Shown piece after piece: positions 49,822 through 60,997 of a DNA stretch of 64,000 nucleotides. Position 1 is the first letter of the stretch. The number at the start of each line of letters is the position of its first letter. The notes under the pieces were generated by a model that was not told the origin of the DNA, made no database searches, and saw only the letters and a program-made list of their open reading frames with translations. The stretch is from Polytrichum commune (taxonomy: Eukaryota > Streptophyta > Polytrichopsida > Polytrichales > Polytrichaceae), in assembly GCA_950295325.1 (NCBI GenBank), contig OX485803.1:45459554-45523553 (forward strand), written 5' to 3'. The position numbers and the translations under genes are program-made.

Positions 49822-51047
49822 ACCTGGACCTTTAAGTCGATATCAACAAGTTTTCTACACAAAGTTTATGTTGTCTAACCTTACTAAGGTAGCTCAACCC
49901 AACACTGACACCAAACCTATGACAACCAAATGAATGAGAGGACTTCATTTAGAACGTAAAGCTAGGACGTCTTAAGATCTCTCATTCATTGACATTCTCA
50001 TAAAGGAGAGATCCTTGGATGTTCCAGATTTGCGTCCTAAATTAAAGTCCACACATCCATTTCGGTGGTCATAGATTTGATGTCGGTGTTAGGGTGAACT
50101 ACCTTATAGGATATGAAGAATGTGTCTTAGTATGATGAAAAAAAACACTTGTCCTCCTTTAGGGGTTAAGTTTGAGTACTTTGAACGATGTCATGATCAA
50201 GAAGATCATAACTACTCTCAAGAAGTAGACCAGAAAGACAAGATAATATTTTCAATTTTGCTACTAAAATATATATTGCTTACAACTTGTATGAATTCAT
50301 GGTGCAATACATTGTGAATGCCCCATGTAAGATCCAGTATACTTTATGTATCGTCCTCTTCCGGTTCTGAATTTTAATAGCCACCATTGCATAAATAGTT
50401 GATTTTCAGTAACTAGAGGCAAGTGACATAGGTGATTGTTTCTAAGTATATTTCTGCAATATGGGATTAACTGAGAAAATGGGCTAGGGACACCTGAGTA
50501 CTGTGAGGAACGATTTGTTGTGGCAGCAAGATTTAGTCACACTTCCCTTGATGAGATCGATGCCTAAGTTCCAGGATTGTTATGTTGCAAAACCTTCATT
50601 GCATGTATTTAGTAACTTTTCGTTCTAGGTCCAAGCTACATCGACATCACCTATGACTGTGGTTTACTAATTGGAGTTTCGCGTTGAGCTATAACTATAA
50701 CTATAACTATATATATTGATTGAGGATGTCAGATTTTATTCAGATAACACATCAAGAAACAAGATTTGATTCACTTGGTAAAAGATGGTCTTCCAAGTAA
50801 AAGGTTTTAGCAACGTGGGGTTTCAAACAAAAAACCATGTATTATTAAGCGATACCAATGTAGTTTTTGAAGTTTTAGGGAAATTTGTTGTTGTAACAAT
50901 GTACTCTAGTAATTTTTTGTTCTCCTTGACATGATCAAACTACAAGTATTTTATTATGACGATGGAAACCGTTAAAAGCTCAAAACCAAGTGCATCTTTC
51001 AATTGAATCACATTCGTTCAAACTCAAATATGAGAGTACCACATGAC
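49822..51047. other. Intergenic DNA, nothing recognised
   Basis: Short frames only. No known domain or repeat end. Confidence 0.5.
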
Positions 51048-51204
51048 ACATAACATTATTAAGAAGTGTGCATTCGTTCATGTGGCCCTGAGAACATAAT
51101 CATGAGATGTCCCAACTTAGAACAAATTTAAACTTGATTTGTAACATTCCATGGTTATATAATGAGACCCACATGAACAAACGCACACGCTTAATAATGT
51201 TATG
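51048..51204. repeat. Foldback (long imperfect hairpin)
   Basis: The left arm (51048-51115) contains ATAACATTATTAAG and GTTCATGTGG. The right arm (51141-51204) contains CCACATGAAC and CTTAATAATGTTAT. The arms pair over about 65 bp with scattered mismatches around a ~25-base loop. It could be a foldback MITE or a source of a hairpin RNA; the sequence does not say which. Confidence 0.65.
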
Positions 51205-54200
51205 TTATTCAAGCTGCGGAAAGCGTTATTTTTCCATTTATGGGAGCGTACTCAGTTGGGTCCACTTTAGAAGGATGAAAAGACACTAGAGCTACCGGCT
51301 AGAAGAAGCTAGAGCTAGGGCTTGGTGGCAGGCTCAATGCAGTTAAGAGGGTCGTAGGTTGCATGAAGCGACATGGTTAGAATGAAAGGTAGGCCGTAAT
51401 TGCCTCAAGGTTGTTCGCCACCACAATGAGGAAGGTTGTTGCGATTACAAACACTGGCGCTCTTCAGCAAAGCTCAAGAGCTTTGAAAGTGGGGGAAGTG
51501 ATTTATTTTCCAAGAGATTCTGAACATTATGGCTATGAAGATGGAGAGGGTCCCTTCAATGCTCGACGCATATCGTGCTGTGCAATACACTCAACAATTT
51601 AGTAGTACAAAGTCAAGAAGATGAAAAGGACTGCTTTTTGGTAGGAATTTGATGGCAATATGAATGGTATCTCAATGAAGCCGTGACCCAAAAAAATCTT
51701 CATCAGGAATTTGAAGGACCAGAGGTCACAACGAACAATGGGGTCAAAACTAAAAAAATAATATTCATCAAATCCTTGGTGGCCGAGTTCTTTTATTAGA
51801 TCCTGATTCCTTGCACACCTACAATTTTGTGCATTTCAGGGCAGACATTGCATCGGTTTAACTTAGATTTTTGGCACTTCATGTTGCTTGGAATTAATTT
51901 CAATCGACAACCACAGGGACAAGTACCGCCCTGCTGTAAAATGGCTACACTCTCTAAGTTACCGGACGAGGGGGCATCGGCAGGTGCTCGTGTGACAAAG
52001 GCTTTGCAACCGTATTCAACCTGAATATGGTGAGAACTCAACATAGTTTTGGAATTGTTCTTTACATATTTGTGGGCCCACAGAACACCTCCTGTGGGCT
52101 GAAGAATGTTATGAGCTAATCTATCCAATAATACACATATACACATATTATTCATCCAAAAAGTTGCACCGGGAGACTCAGATTCAGACTGAAGTCTCAA
52201 CATCTCAATATTATATTATGAGAACCTACATTGTTGAGTTATGTTGTGCAAGTAAGTCTAACCCCCTACTTGTACAATAGAGTCTTCCTAATTTGAGCAT
52301 CAAAATATCCTACTTCGCATACGAATGCACACAAACGGTTAACTCAATGACACCCAAAAGTGATTGCAAGTGGTGTGATATCCGGCCAATCACTGCATCC
52401 CACCTATCACTGCATCCTTTTCAAGGCCATCACTTTTACAATAAGCCATTTTGGGCCCACACAAGAATCATTCTACCCCTAGTCTAGTACACCAATAGTG
52501 ATCATTCACCGTTTTTAGGTTTCTACCTTATCCCATCATTGGACAACATGAAAGATTATACAAATCAAGTTAGACACACTGTGATACGGTTGAATATCTA
52601 CCTGTCAGAATAATAAAATCTGACAATCCTAACATCAATTCACATATAATATATCATCTTGATATGAACCTCAGAATGTCACTTTGTTCAAAAGTTAAAT
52701 GGATAATCTGTATAGATCATGGAGAACCTAGATATGATATGTTTCAACTTTCAACACGGAGGTCCTGTACACCCTTTCAAGAAAAAACAAAAAAAAACAA
52801 AACAATTTGGAGCATAAATTACAGCACTCAAGAGTCAAAATAATAACTTTGGGTGCGTTTCCATTGGAAAGCGGAATAATATAGCATTTGCAGTGAGAAT
52901 TGGCAAGAGAATGTCAATGTCACCTAGGTACCACCTTCTCCAAGTAGACAGTGTGTTTCAAAGAGGTTTATAGTTGAGCCTTGAACTTTAAGCTTTGTAT
53001 AATCCATAATCTAAGGTGGAAGGGCCGACAATCCTTCTAGTGTTGTTGTTTACAAAGAGAAAGTTGTGTCATATATTCTTGATGACATCAACATTCCAAG
53101 CTTTTCCGCATCTTAGTGGGAGAGTGCGCCCTTGTTAATCTTTAATTGTCGGGGGTGGGGGGGGGGGGCACTAAGCACGTCTTATGTTTTAGCACTTTTA
53201 AACCACTTCCTTTATCAAGGTATAGGAGCCTATAATGGACACTGCTTTTTAAATTGGTCAAAATGTAACATGTATCTTCATTTTAGAATGCAAGGCTAGT
53301 GACAATAACCATGTAAGAAAAGTGTATGCATTTTAGGCTCACATATATTTAATTATATAAATTTTCATGAAATCACTTGGACTGCATTAAAAAGGTAGAT
53401 TAGTTTTGATTGGACATTTTTATAAAATTGATGCCTTCTTTTGCCAAGAACTTGTATTGGTATGGACACTTGCAAATGTATGTGGAGAACATAAAGACAA
53501 TTGATGACAAATTTTGTATTCGTGGAGATAATTTTGAGATTTTCCATTTTGTAAACAAACACACATGCCCCAAACTAAATGGCTATCTTGCCTAACTATG
53601 TCCCAAACCTTGCCTCCCTTCACTCTCATGTTAAGCCACATGTTTTTCAATTTGGGCGCTCGGTCATCCTAAATCCATCATGTCATAAATATAAAAGTTG
53701 GACACTTAAGCTCTATGAATGTATTAATTTTGAAACTGGATGAAGGGTGGTAGATGGGGTAACAAGTTTCTTCATCTTCTTGGGTGCAAAGACTTTCATG
53801 TGAGGCATACCTCCTTCATAAATATTGTTGTCAAGGCATTCTAAATGAAGAGTATCTCTCAATTGATTGTAAACATGAAATGTGAGTGTCACTATAATGA
53901 AGTCGTGGTTGCAAAACCACCCTAAAATTGTTCACATATTATTTATGTTGGAATAACCCCTAGATACATTTTGACATTTTTGAGTGAAATTGCATAAACT
54001 CACTTACATGACTTTGAGAAATTTCCAATGAGACATCACAAAATGTTTGGGGACATTGAACCGCATAGATGTGATCACATCGTAGTTCATAATTCGTAGT
54101 TATGGATTTTGTTTGGCCAACCATGCGTCAAATTCTTGTAGATTATGATGTCCAAACATGATGTGGTATGAAATGGACAACACCGACAAAAAAAAATTGT

Positions 54201-55460
54201 GGAGTGAAAAAAGTGACGACTTTCATACCAAAACATGATATTTAACAAGCATATACATGTGATAAATCTCTTCATCAACTCAATACTAATGCATTAGGGA
54301 AAGAAAGAAAAAACATTTGCCACAATTCAATGACAAGTGCCTTTTATCCAATGCTTACAATACACTATCCGTCGGTCCGTAACTTGTGCCTTCAAAGCAT
54401 CTGGAACTTCAAGTAAAATGTTGAGCACTGAGAACTCAAATTTCTTACAATCGCAACGGTGGATGTTCTCGAATGCCTTCGAGGACCTTCTCTCTCTCTC
54501 TCTCTCCAGATTTTCCAATCAATCGGCCCAGCTGCAGCACATAAAACAGCCTCCTAATAACTACCCTCGACTCTGCCCCAAAAACTTTGAGGGGAGGGCT
54601 GGTCGCTGCCCGAAGGGCGGGTGGGCAGGCCTTAGCGAACTTCACGGACAACCCAAGGCATCCCATGGCTATCCATGGGCACATGAAATTTGATTTTGGC
54701 ATTGAGAGCCTGCCTGCATTCCAGCTGTGCTAGAATCTAGGAGCCAGTAGACCTGCAAGCTCCAGGCTGATGCAATATAACTTAGGGTAGGCAGCAGGAA
54801 GCAGGACTTTACTCAAAGAGGTTGTTACATGCATAGAAAGCTGTAAGGTTAGTGGCGCTGATGATCATCATCACAACGCCCAAGGTCAATCCATGCGAAA
54901 CGGCAGCTTTCCAGCAGGAATAATAGGTATGAATCTCCTCCAATTTGTGTGTCCAATTGAAAATGCCAAGGGAGGCGGATCAATGAAATGAATCCAATCC
55001 TGCTAGTCAGGTAACAAATTCAGGCGTTTCATTAGATAAAGACAGGAGGTCAGGGGAGTTAGCTCATCGTGTTACAAGGTACCGACTGCACTCAACATCA
55101 TCATGCAATAACTTATAACCCTACCAATAAAATCTTATTTACACTGATCACTCAGTCCTCACCTTGCTTATGTAGCGCCTCGTTAAGCAGATGTACAAAT
55201 TGCAATCACCAGCTACCTAGTGCTTGAACCTCGACCCAGCTGGTGATGACATGATCATCCATCTTTGTAGACTCTACTGTCCTCTTGTGGTTGATTGTTT
55301 GATTTGCAAGCTACAATTGTAGCTAGGATATAATATTAACCTTGCCGCTACGAATCCTGACTTTTGAGGCTCTGTGAAGATAATCGTGTCCTCTTGTGAA
55401 ATAAAATATTCATCCCAATCATGCTAAAGAATGAAGCAAGGTCGGCAGCATGCTGTCATG
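51205..55460. other. Intergenic DNA left of the SCARECROW upstream region
   Basis: No gene recognised. A stretch at 51315-51375 (GGGCTTGGTGGCAGGCTC and onward) may be a decayed SINE head. The 135-codon minus frame 51796-52203 has a Cys-rich end but no domain I know. A poly-G tract lies near 53150-53169 and a TC microsatellite near 54488-54508. Confidence 0.5.
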
Positions 55461-56610
55461 AGCCGACAATTGCCACTCAAGCAATCGTTGATGTGCGCTT
55501 AGACAGGGGGGCTTAATCCCACCGATATTCGGTGTATGTAAAAATTAGCAGCTGTACTCTAATTTGTGGGTACTTCCACCGCCAGTTTCCACCTCCAAAG
55601 TAATAATTTTAGTCAGAGTGCCATAACCTGCATCGATTGATCACTGGCCATCGGAGAAGGCCAGTAAAAATCTGGGTAAGGATGCAAGTGCTGGAGATTT
55701 AATATGGCGGTGATGGCGGTCATAGCCGACAATTGCGACTCAAGCAATCGTTGATCCATGCTTAAACATTACGCGCGGGCTTAATAACACCGGTTTTCGG
55801 GTATGTAGAAATGATTAGCTGCAACATAATCTGTGGGTTCTTGATCAGCAGATAATTCCTCCTCAAAGGCAGTAATTTTCGGCAAGAGTGGCGGCATCCA
55901 CAGCCATGTGATCATAACCTGCATCGATTGAATGGCCGCCGGAGAAGGCCAGCAGCACATTTGTCGGTAATTAATTTAGTATGCGAGTGCTGGAGCTCCA
56001 ATACGGAGGTGATGGCGGTGATAGCCAACGATTGCCACTCAAGCAATCATTGATCTGTACTTAGACACTAAGCGCAAACTTAATCACACTGGTTCGGGTT
56101 ATGTAGAAATAATTAGCTGTAATATAATCTGTAAGTACTTGATCAACGTATAATTTCTCCAGCTCAAAAGCAGTAATTTTAGCCACGAGTGGCGGCATCC
56201 ACGGTCATGTGATGGTAACCTGCATCGATTGAATGGCCGCCGGAGAAGGCCAGCAGAAAAAATCTAGGCAATTACGTATGCGAGCGCTGGAGAACCACTA
56301 CGGCGTTGATGGCGGTCATAGCCGACAATTGCCACCCGAGATATCGTTGATTTGTACTTAGTCACTAAGAGCGGGGTTAATCATACCGGGTTCAGGTTAT
56401 GTAGAAATGATTAGCTATAATATAATTTGTGGGTACTTGATCAACAGATAACTTCAACCTCAAACGCAGTAATTTTAGTTAAGAGTGGCAGCATCCACGG
56501 TCATGTGATGGCAACCTGCATCATTTGAATGGCCGTCGAAGCAGAAATTTGGGTAATTAGTATCATGCGAGTGCTGCTAGAGCTCCAACTATGGCGGTGA
56601 TAACGGTGAA
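55461..56610. repeat. Four diverged ~260-300-bp tandem repeats
   Basis: Units start with AGCC(G/A)ACAATTGCCACTCAA-type sequence at 55461, 55724, 56023 and 56320 (periods 263, 299, 297). The last fades out near 56610. Conserved blocks within each unit are TATGTAGAAATGATTAGCTG, GTGGGTACTTGATCAAC, AGTAATTTTAG, CATGTGATG, AACCTGCATCGATTGAATGG and GGCCGCCGGAGAAGGCC. The blocks are better preserved than the DNA between them. The array lies 1.5-2.6 kb upstream of the SCARECROW start codon, in its likely regulatory region. Confidence 0.85.
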
Positions 56611-58102
56611 AGGATCTCGAGTACTTAGCTTCCAGCTTTGAGACTAGGTCAGAACTTAGAAGCTGCAGGAAGAACCATGGCCGGCAATGATGGGTTCCGG
56701 TTGGGGATGTCGCGGCAGAAACGTCAAATGGAGATCACCATCGCCATCACCATCGATCTTCTATTCCTAAACTTATCATGCTTAACCGAGTAATATTAAC
56801 TGAGATGGCGGAATAAGCAGAATCATCCTCGTAAAGTACAATTAGCAGGAATGACATGCCAGCAGCGTCGTGACGTGAGCCCTACATGCCGACCAGCAGC
56901 ACCAGCTCCTCCGATTCTCGAAAGAGAACTAGAAGCGACAATAATCTCTTCCTAGCTCACCTGACTGACGAGGTTGGTTGGTTCTCGACGAGGAGTTAGG
57001 AGCCGCCTGCATGTAGTACTGTGACTGTCTGTCTGTTGGTGTCACGAGACTAGCTAGTGGAGAAATTCATTAATTCGAGGTGGGCTTACAGCAGAGCCAA
57101 TGAAAGAAGCACTAGCTAGCTCCTCCGACCGAAGTAGTACATGAGATGAGATAGGACCTCAGTTAACCTTCTCTTCCAGTGCAAGTTTATCATCAAGGCT
57201 TCTCGATATCACCGATACCAGACAGAATGTTGGGAGCACGCAGCTGGGTGTCGTGATCCTGCTGCTGCTGTTACTTACATGCAGTTATTCCACGGAAAGT
57301 AGTGGCTTTTCTTAGACCCATATAAGTCTCGACTCTCTTTACTCATGTGCAGGTTTTCGGAGGTGACCTCCTCAATTGACGGTAGTAAAAGTGGGGAGAT
57401 TAACTAAACTGCCGCTGCTTCTTTCATCGATATCGTCTGATCAAAACCTTGGGTTTCGAGTTTACATTCGAAGAAGCCGACCTGAGCTCATCGTGACCGC
57501 AAAGTTGCAACATTAACCCTAGTCAGATCCAAGGTGAAGATTTTGTGTGGAGGGTGGCCACACAAGAGTGTGATAGCTAGAGGAGGAGCACCGGTACCCA
57601 TCAGGACGCCTTTGTTGAAGAGAGGAGGAGAGGGACACAGAGGGAGAGCGAGAAAGAGCGAGAGAGTTCGGATTTAGCAGGTTGCAGATTATTGGGTTTT
57701 CTTCTTCCTTCGAGAACTGGTTGCGAATTGTTATGTAGGCCGACGGTCTCTAGGTTGTGCAGTTGAAAGAGAAGCTGTTAGGAGGATCCAGGTGGAGGCG
57801 AAGGGTGACAAGAACTGGGAGGGCAAGGCCGGACTGAGGCTGCTTCCAGGCTGGTGCAGGGTGCAGCATGATATGATGATAGATGCTAGAAACACCATGA
57901 AAAAAATCAGGCCGAAGGAAAGCAGAGATTTACAAAACAGACTAGGGGAGAGGTGAGGAGAGGTAGGGGCACAGCTGTGGTGAGGGAGAGAGATCGATCG
58001 AGCTCGCTCTCCACGAAGAATTAGGATCCGCCTCTGGAGAAAGTTTATGGTGATCAACAATTACAGGTCTGCAATAGAGCGGCCGCAGAGAGTATTTGTA
58101 GA
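56611..58102 (+). promoter_or_regulatory. SCARECROW proximal promoter and leader region
   Basis: No other gene lies here. A GA-rich stretch (about 57620-57670) is typical of plant 5' leaders and GAGA-type promoters. No convincing TATA box was found, so the transcription start is unknown. Several upstream ATGs are present: a start-stop ATGTAG at about 57732, short uORFs at 57868, 57873 (27 codons) and 57883, and a 21-codon uORF at 58047-58112 overlapping the main ATG in another frame. They matter only if the mRNA begins upstream of them. Confidence 0.55.
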
Positions 58103-58934
58103 ATGGCTTTAGTTTGTCCGAACCCAAGGGAGAGGTTGGGCCCCGTGACGACCATACCGCGAGTCGCCGGAGCTGGGTGCACACACTATGTAGATGCACC
58201 GGCTATCTACAGAAGCACTCCTTTAGCCGTCGGTGATACATGCATGACAATAGATCACAGCTCGCGCAATCCTGCTGCTGGTTGCCACAGCTGCTCGGAG
58301 GCAGGCGGCCCCCGCGAGCATCCAGATCCAGGACCGGAGAGAGGAGGGCGCCGTGGGGAGTTTCTGCTGGCACCATTGCGGAATCACCATCAAGATCATC
58401 ATCATCATCATAACGACAGTGGGGCTCATCAGCCTGCCCTTCATCATCCTGCAGCCTCGGACAGCTTCACCGTGGGTGCTTCTTCAAAATGGAACACAAC
58501 ACTGGTGGATGCGTCCCGGCTGCATCAACAGCAGCAGCCTCCAATTCCTTCATGGTCAACTTACAACGTCAGCGCCACTAATTCCAGTTCCAGCTCGTTT
58601 CCATCGTCCTCCGGGGGTTGGATTGTGCCGGCCCTGAGTGTGCACACTGGCACCGGGTTCCACTCCGACTTGGACTTTACTTCCGATCCCTCGTCGGGGT
58701 TAACTTCCCACAATAATTTCAGTAGTGGTGCTCTCCCTCTTCACTCGCAAGGTGCGGGTGGCAGTGGTGGTTTTTTCTCAGGCCAACTGTACCCGACGAC
58801 ACCGCAGGCTCCTGCTCCGGAAACCACCTCCATAATTAGGGATACGTGGGGGAAGATCGAAGATGGGCAACCCCAACATCAACAACATCATCACCAGCTG
58901 CCGCAGTACAACGACATGCAGCAGCAGCAGCAGC

Positions 58935-58971
<37 letters not shown>

Positions 58972-60997
58972 CAGCAGCTACAACTATGGCGCACCGGGGG
59001 CACTCGACAGGATCGAAGCGGTCAAGGATCAATTCTCAGGCATGGACGAAGACACGCTGGCCGCCTTTGTGGATGGGACAATCACAGAGATGATGGAAGC
59101 GATGCCCGGGGTGCCCATTGAGCACCTCTTCACCAACCTCTCTGAGTTCCTGGCCCCAGGCAATTTGCAGGTGGAGCGGGTGATCGGTGCCCGGTTCCAA
59201 TCCTTGTTTGGCACCGGATCTGCAGCAGGGGCGCGGGTTCAGAATTTCGGATCACCTCCTGCTGTGTCTGTTTCCCGAGCAGGTAAGCGGCCACGGGACA
59301 AGTGCGATGTCGACACCTGTGAACCGCCTGCTGGAGCAGATTCGACATCATGGGGCTCGGGCAATGTGAAGTCTGCTGCCAATCCCCCAGGCGTTCCTCA
59401 CCCTCCCCCTCATTCTCATCCTCATCCTCATCCTCAGCAGAGAGACGATCACCATCATCACACCATTTTTGCATCCTCCAGGTCGCAGGAGACATCCACC
59501 CGACCCAACATCGACACACTGCAGCTGTCCCTGGAGCCAGCGGATGAACGCAACCTTCGATACCTGCATGCAAGCCAACAGTCAACCACAACGGTGCCGG
59601 ATTACCACCGCCACCTCCAGCAAGGCTCAGCACGAGAGATGAAAGCCTCCCACCCACATTTCAGTATGCCCCCGCAACAGCAGCAGCAGCAGCATGATCA
59701 CCAAGTACCTAAACCTGGGTTCTCATCGCAAGAGTATAACCCAGTGCACTCCATCGCTGGGCCATCTCCTCCTCAGTACGTGGTCCAAGATTCCAGGGGT
59801 TTTCAAGATGCGCAGCAAAACGCTAATCCTGCAGCAGGACCGAACGCGGCGCGGAAATTGCAAGCGGAGGCTGCTACGAATGCGTGTGATGAGGAAGGGT
59901 TGCAACTTCTGGCGCTTCTGCTGCAGTGTGCGGAGGCTGTGTCTGCGGAGAATTACGATGAGGCGAACTCGATTTTACCGCAGTTGAGTGAGCTCGCCAC
60001 CCCTTACGGTAGCTCTGTGCAGAGGGTGGTGGCGTATTTCGCAGAAGGCATGGCATCTCGCCTCGTCACCTCCTGCTTGGGCATCTGCTCGCCGTTACCG
60101 GGAAAGCAGCTGGTAACCAACCAGAGCTTCGTCTCAGCAATTCAGGTGTTCAATGACATCTGCCCCTTTGTGAAGTTCTCCCACTTTACCGCAAACCAGG
60201 CCATTGTGGAGGCTTTCGAAGGCATGAAACATGTGCACATCATCGACATCGACATCATGCACGGATTGCAATGGCCAGGGCTGTTCCACATTCTAGCTTC
60301 ACGACCAGGCGGCCCTCCGCACGTTCACATCACGGGACTGGGAACTTCCATGGATGCACTGGAAGCCACTGGAAAGCGCCTCTCTGATTTCGCAGCAACT
60401 CTTGGCATATCCTTCGAGTTCACTCCGGTGGCAGAAAAATTCGGGAACGTTGATGCGTCCACTCTGAAAGTGCAGGGTTTCCAGGATGCCCTGGCAGTTC
60501 ACTGGATGCATCATTCCCTCTACGATGTCACTGGCTCCGACCCAGACGCTCTGACTTTAATCCAGAAGCTCAATCCCAAGGTGGTCACCGTGGTGGAACA
60601 AGACCTTCGTCACGGTGGAAGCTTTCTCAGCCGATTCGTGGAAGCTCTCCACTACTACTCCGCCCTGTTCGACTCCCTCGGTGCCAGCTACCCCCATGAC
60701 AGCCCGGAACGTCACATTGTCGAGCAGCAGCTGCTGTCGTGCGAGATAAAAAACATTCTGGCCGTGGGTGGCCCCGCTCGCACCGGTGAGGTGAAGTTCG
60801 AGCAGTGGAGGGATGAGCTCAGCAAGGCGGGCTTCCAATCTGTCCCTCTCAGTGCCAAAGCCGCCCACCAGGCCGCTCTTTTGCTGGGCCTCTACCCTTG
60901 TGAGGGCTACACTTTGTTGGAGCAGCGGGGCACCTTGAAGCTCGGATGGAAGGACCTGTGTCTGTTCACGGCATCTGCCTGGAGCTGCTGCAACTAG
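58103..60997 (+). CDS. SCR: SCARECROW-type GRAS transcription factor
   Basis: One open frame of 964 codons without an intron. The C-terminal ~370 residues are a full GRAS domain: [20 protein letters not shown] from residue 597 (leucine heptad I), VHIID at 711-715 inside [20 protein letters not shown], then [55 protein letters not shown] and a closing SAW motif (residues 958-960). This is clearly the SCARECROW branch. In angiosperms SCR works in the nucleus with SHORT-ROOT to set up asymmetric divisions and the endodermis. The N-terminus is long (about 596 residues) and low-complexity: a His-rich stretch near 93-102, Q273-Q289 (17 Gln, CAG then CAA), and His/Pro-rich sequence near 432-452. GKRPRDK may act in nuclear import. 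SCR proteins are usually nearer 650 residues. The start is fixed by an in-frame TAG at 58022-58024 with no ATG between; the context AGAATGG is good. Confidence 0.95.
58919..58969 (+). repeat. Polyglutamine-coding CAG/CAA tract
   Basis: Five CAG codons then twelve CAA codons encode 17 consecutive Gln in the N-terminal region of the SCARECROW protein. Length is likely to vary between individuals. Confidence 0.95.

Noticed and set aside
51315-51375. Possible second SINE head
   Set aside because: Resembles the 16401 SINE start, but the B box is degraded and no duplication is visible. Mentioned only as a possibility.
51796-52203. 135-codon minus-strand frame with a Cys-rich end
   Set aside because: No domain recognised, no neighbouring exons and the plus strand is also open over part of it. 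Not enough to call a gene.
54337-54702. Overlapping frames of 118 and 85 codons on opposite strands
   Set aside because: They share a TC microsatellite and have no recognisable domain.
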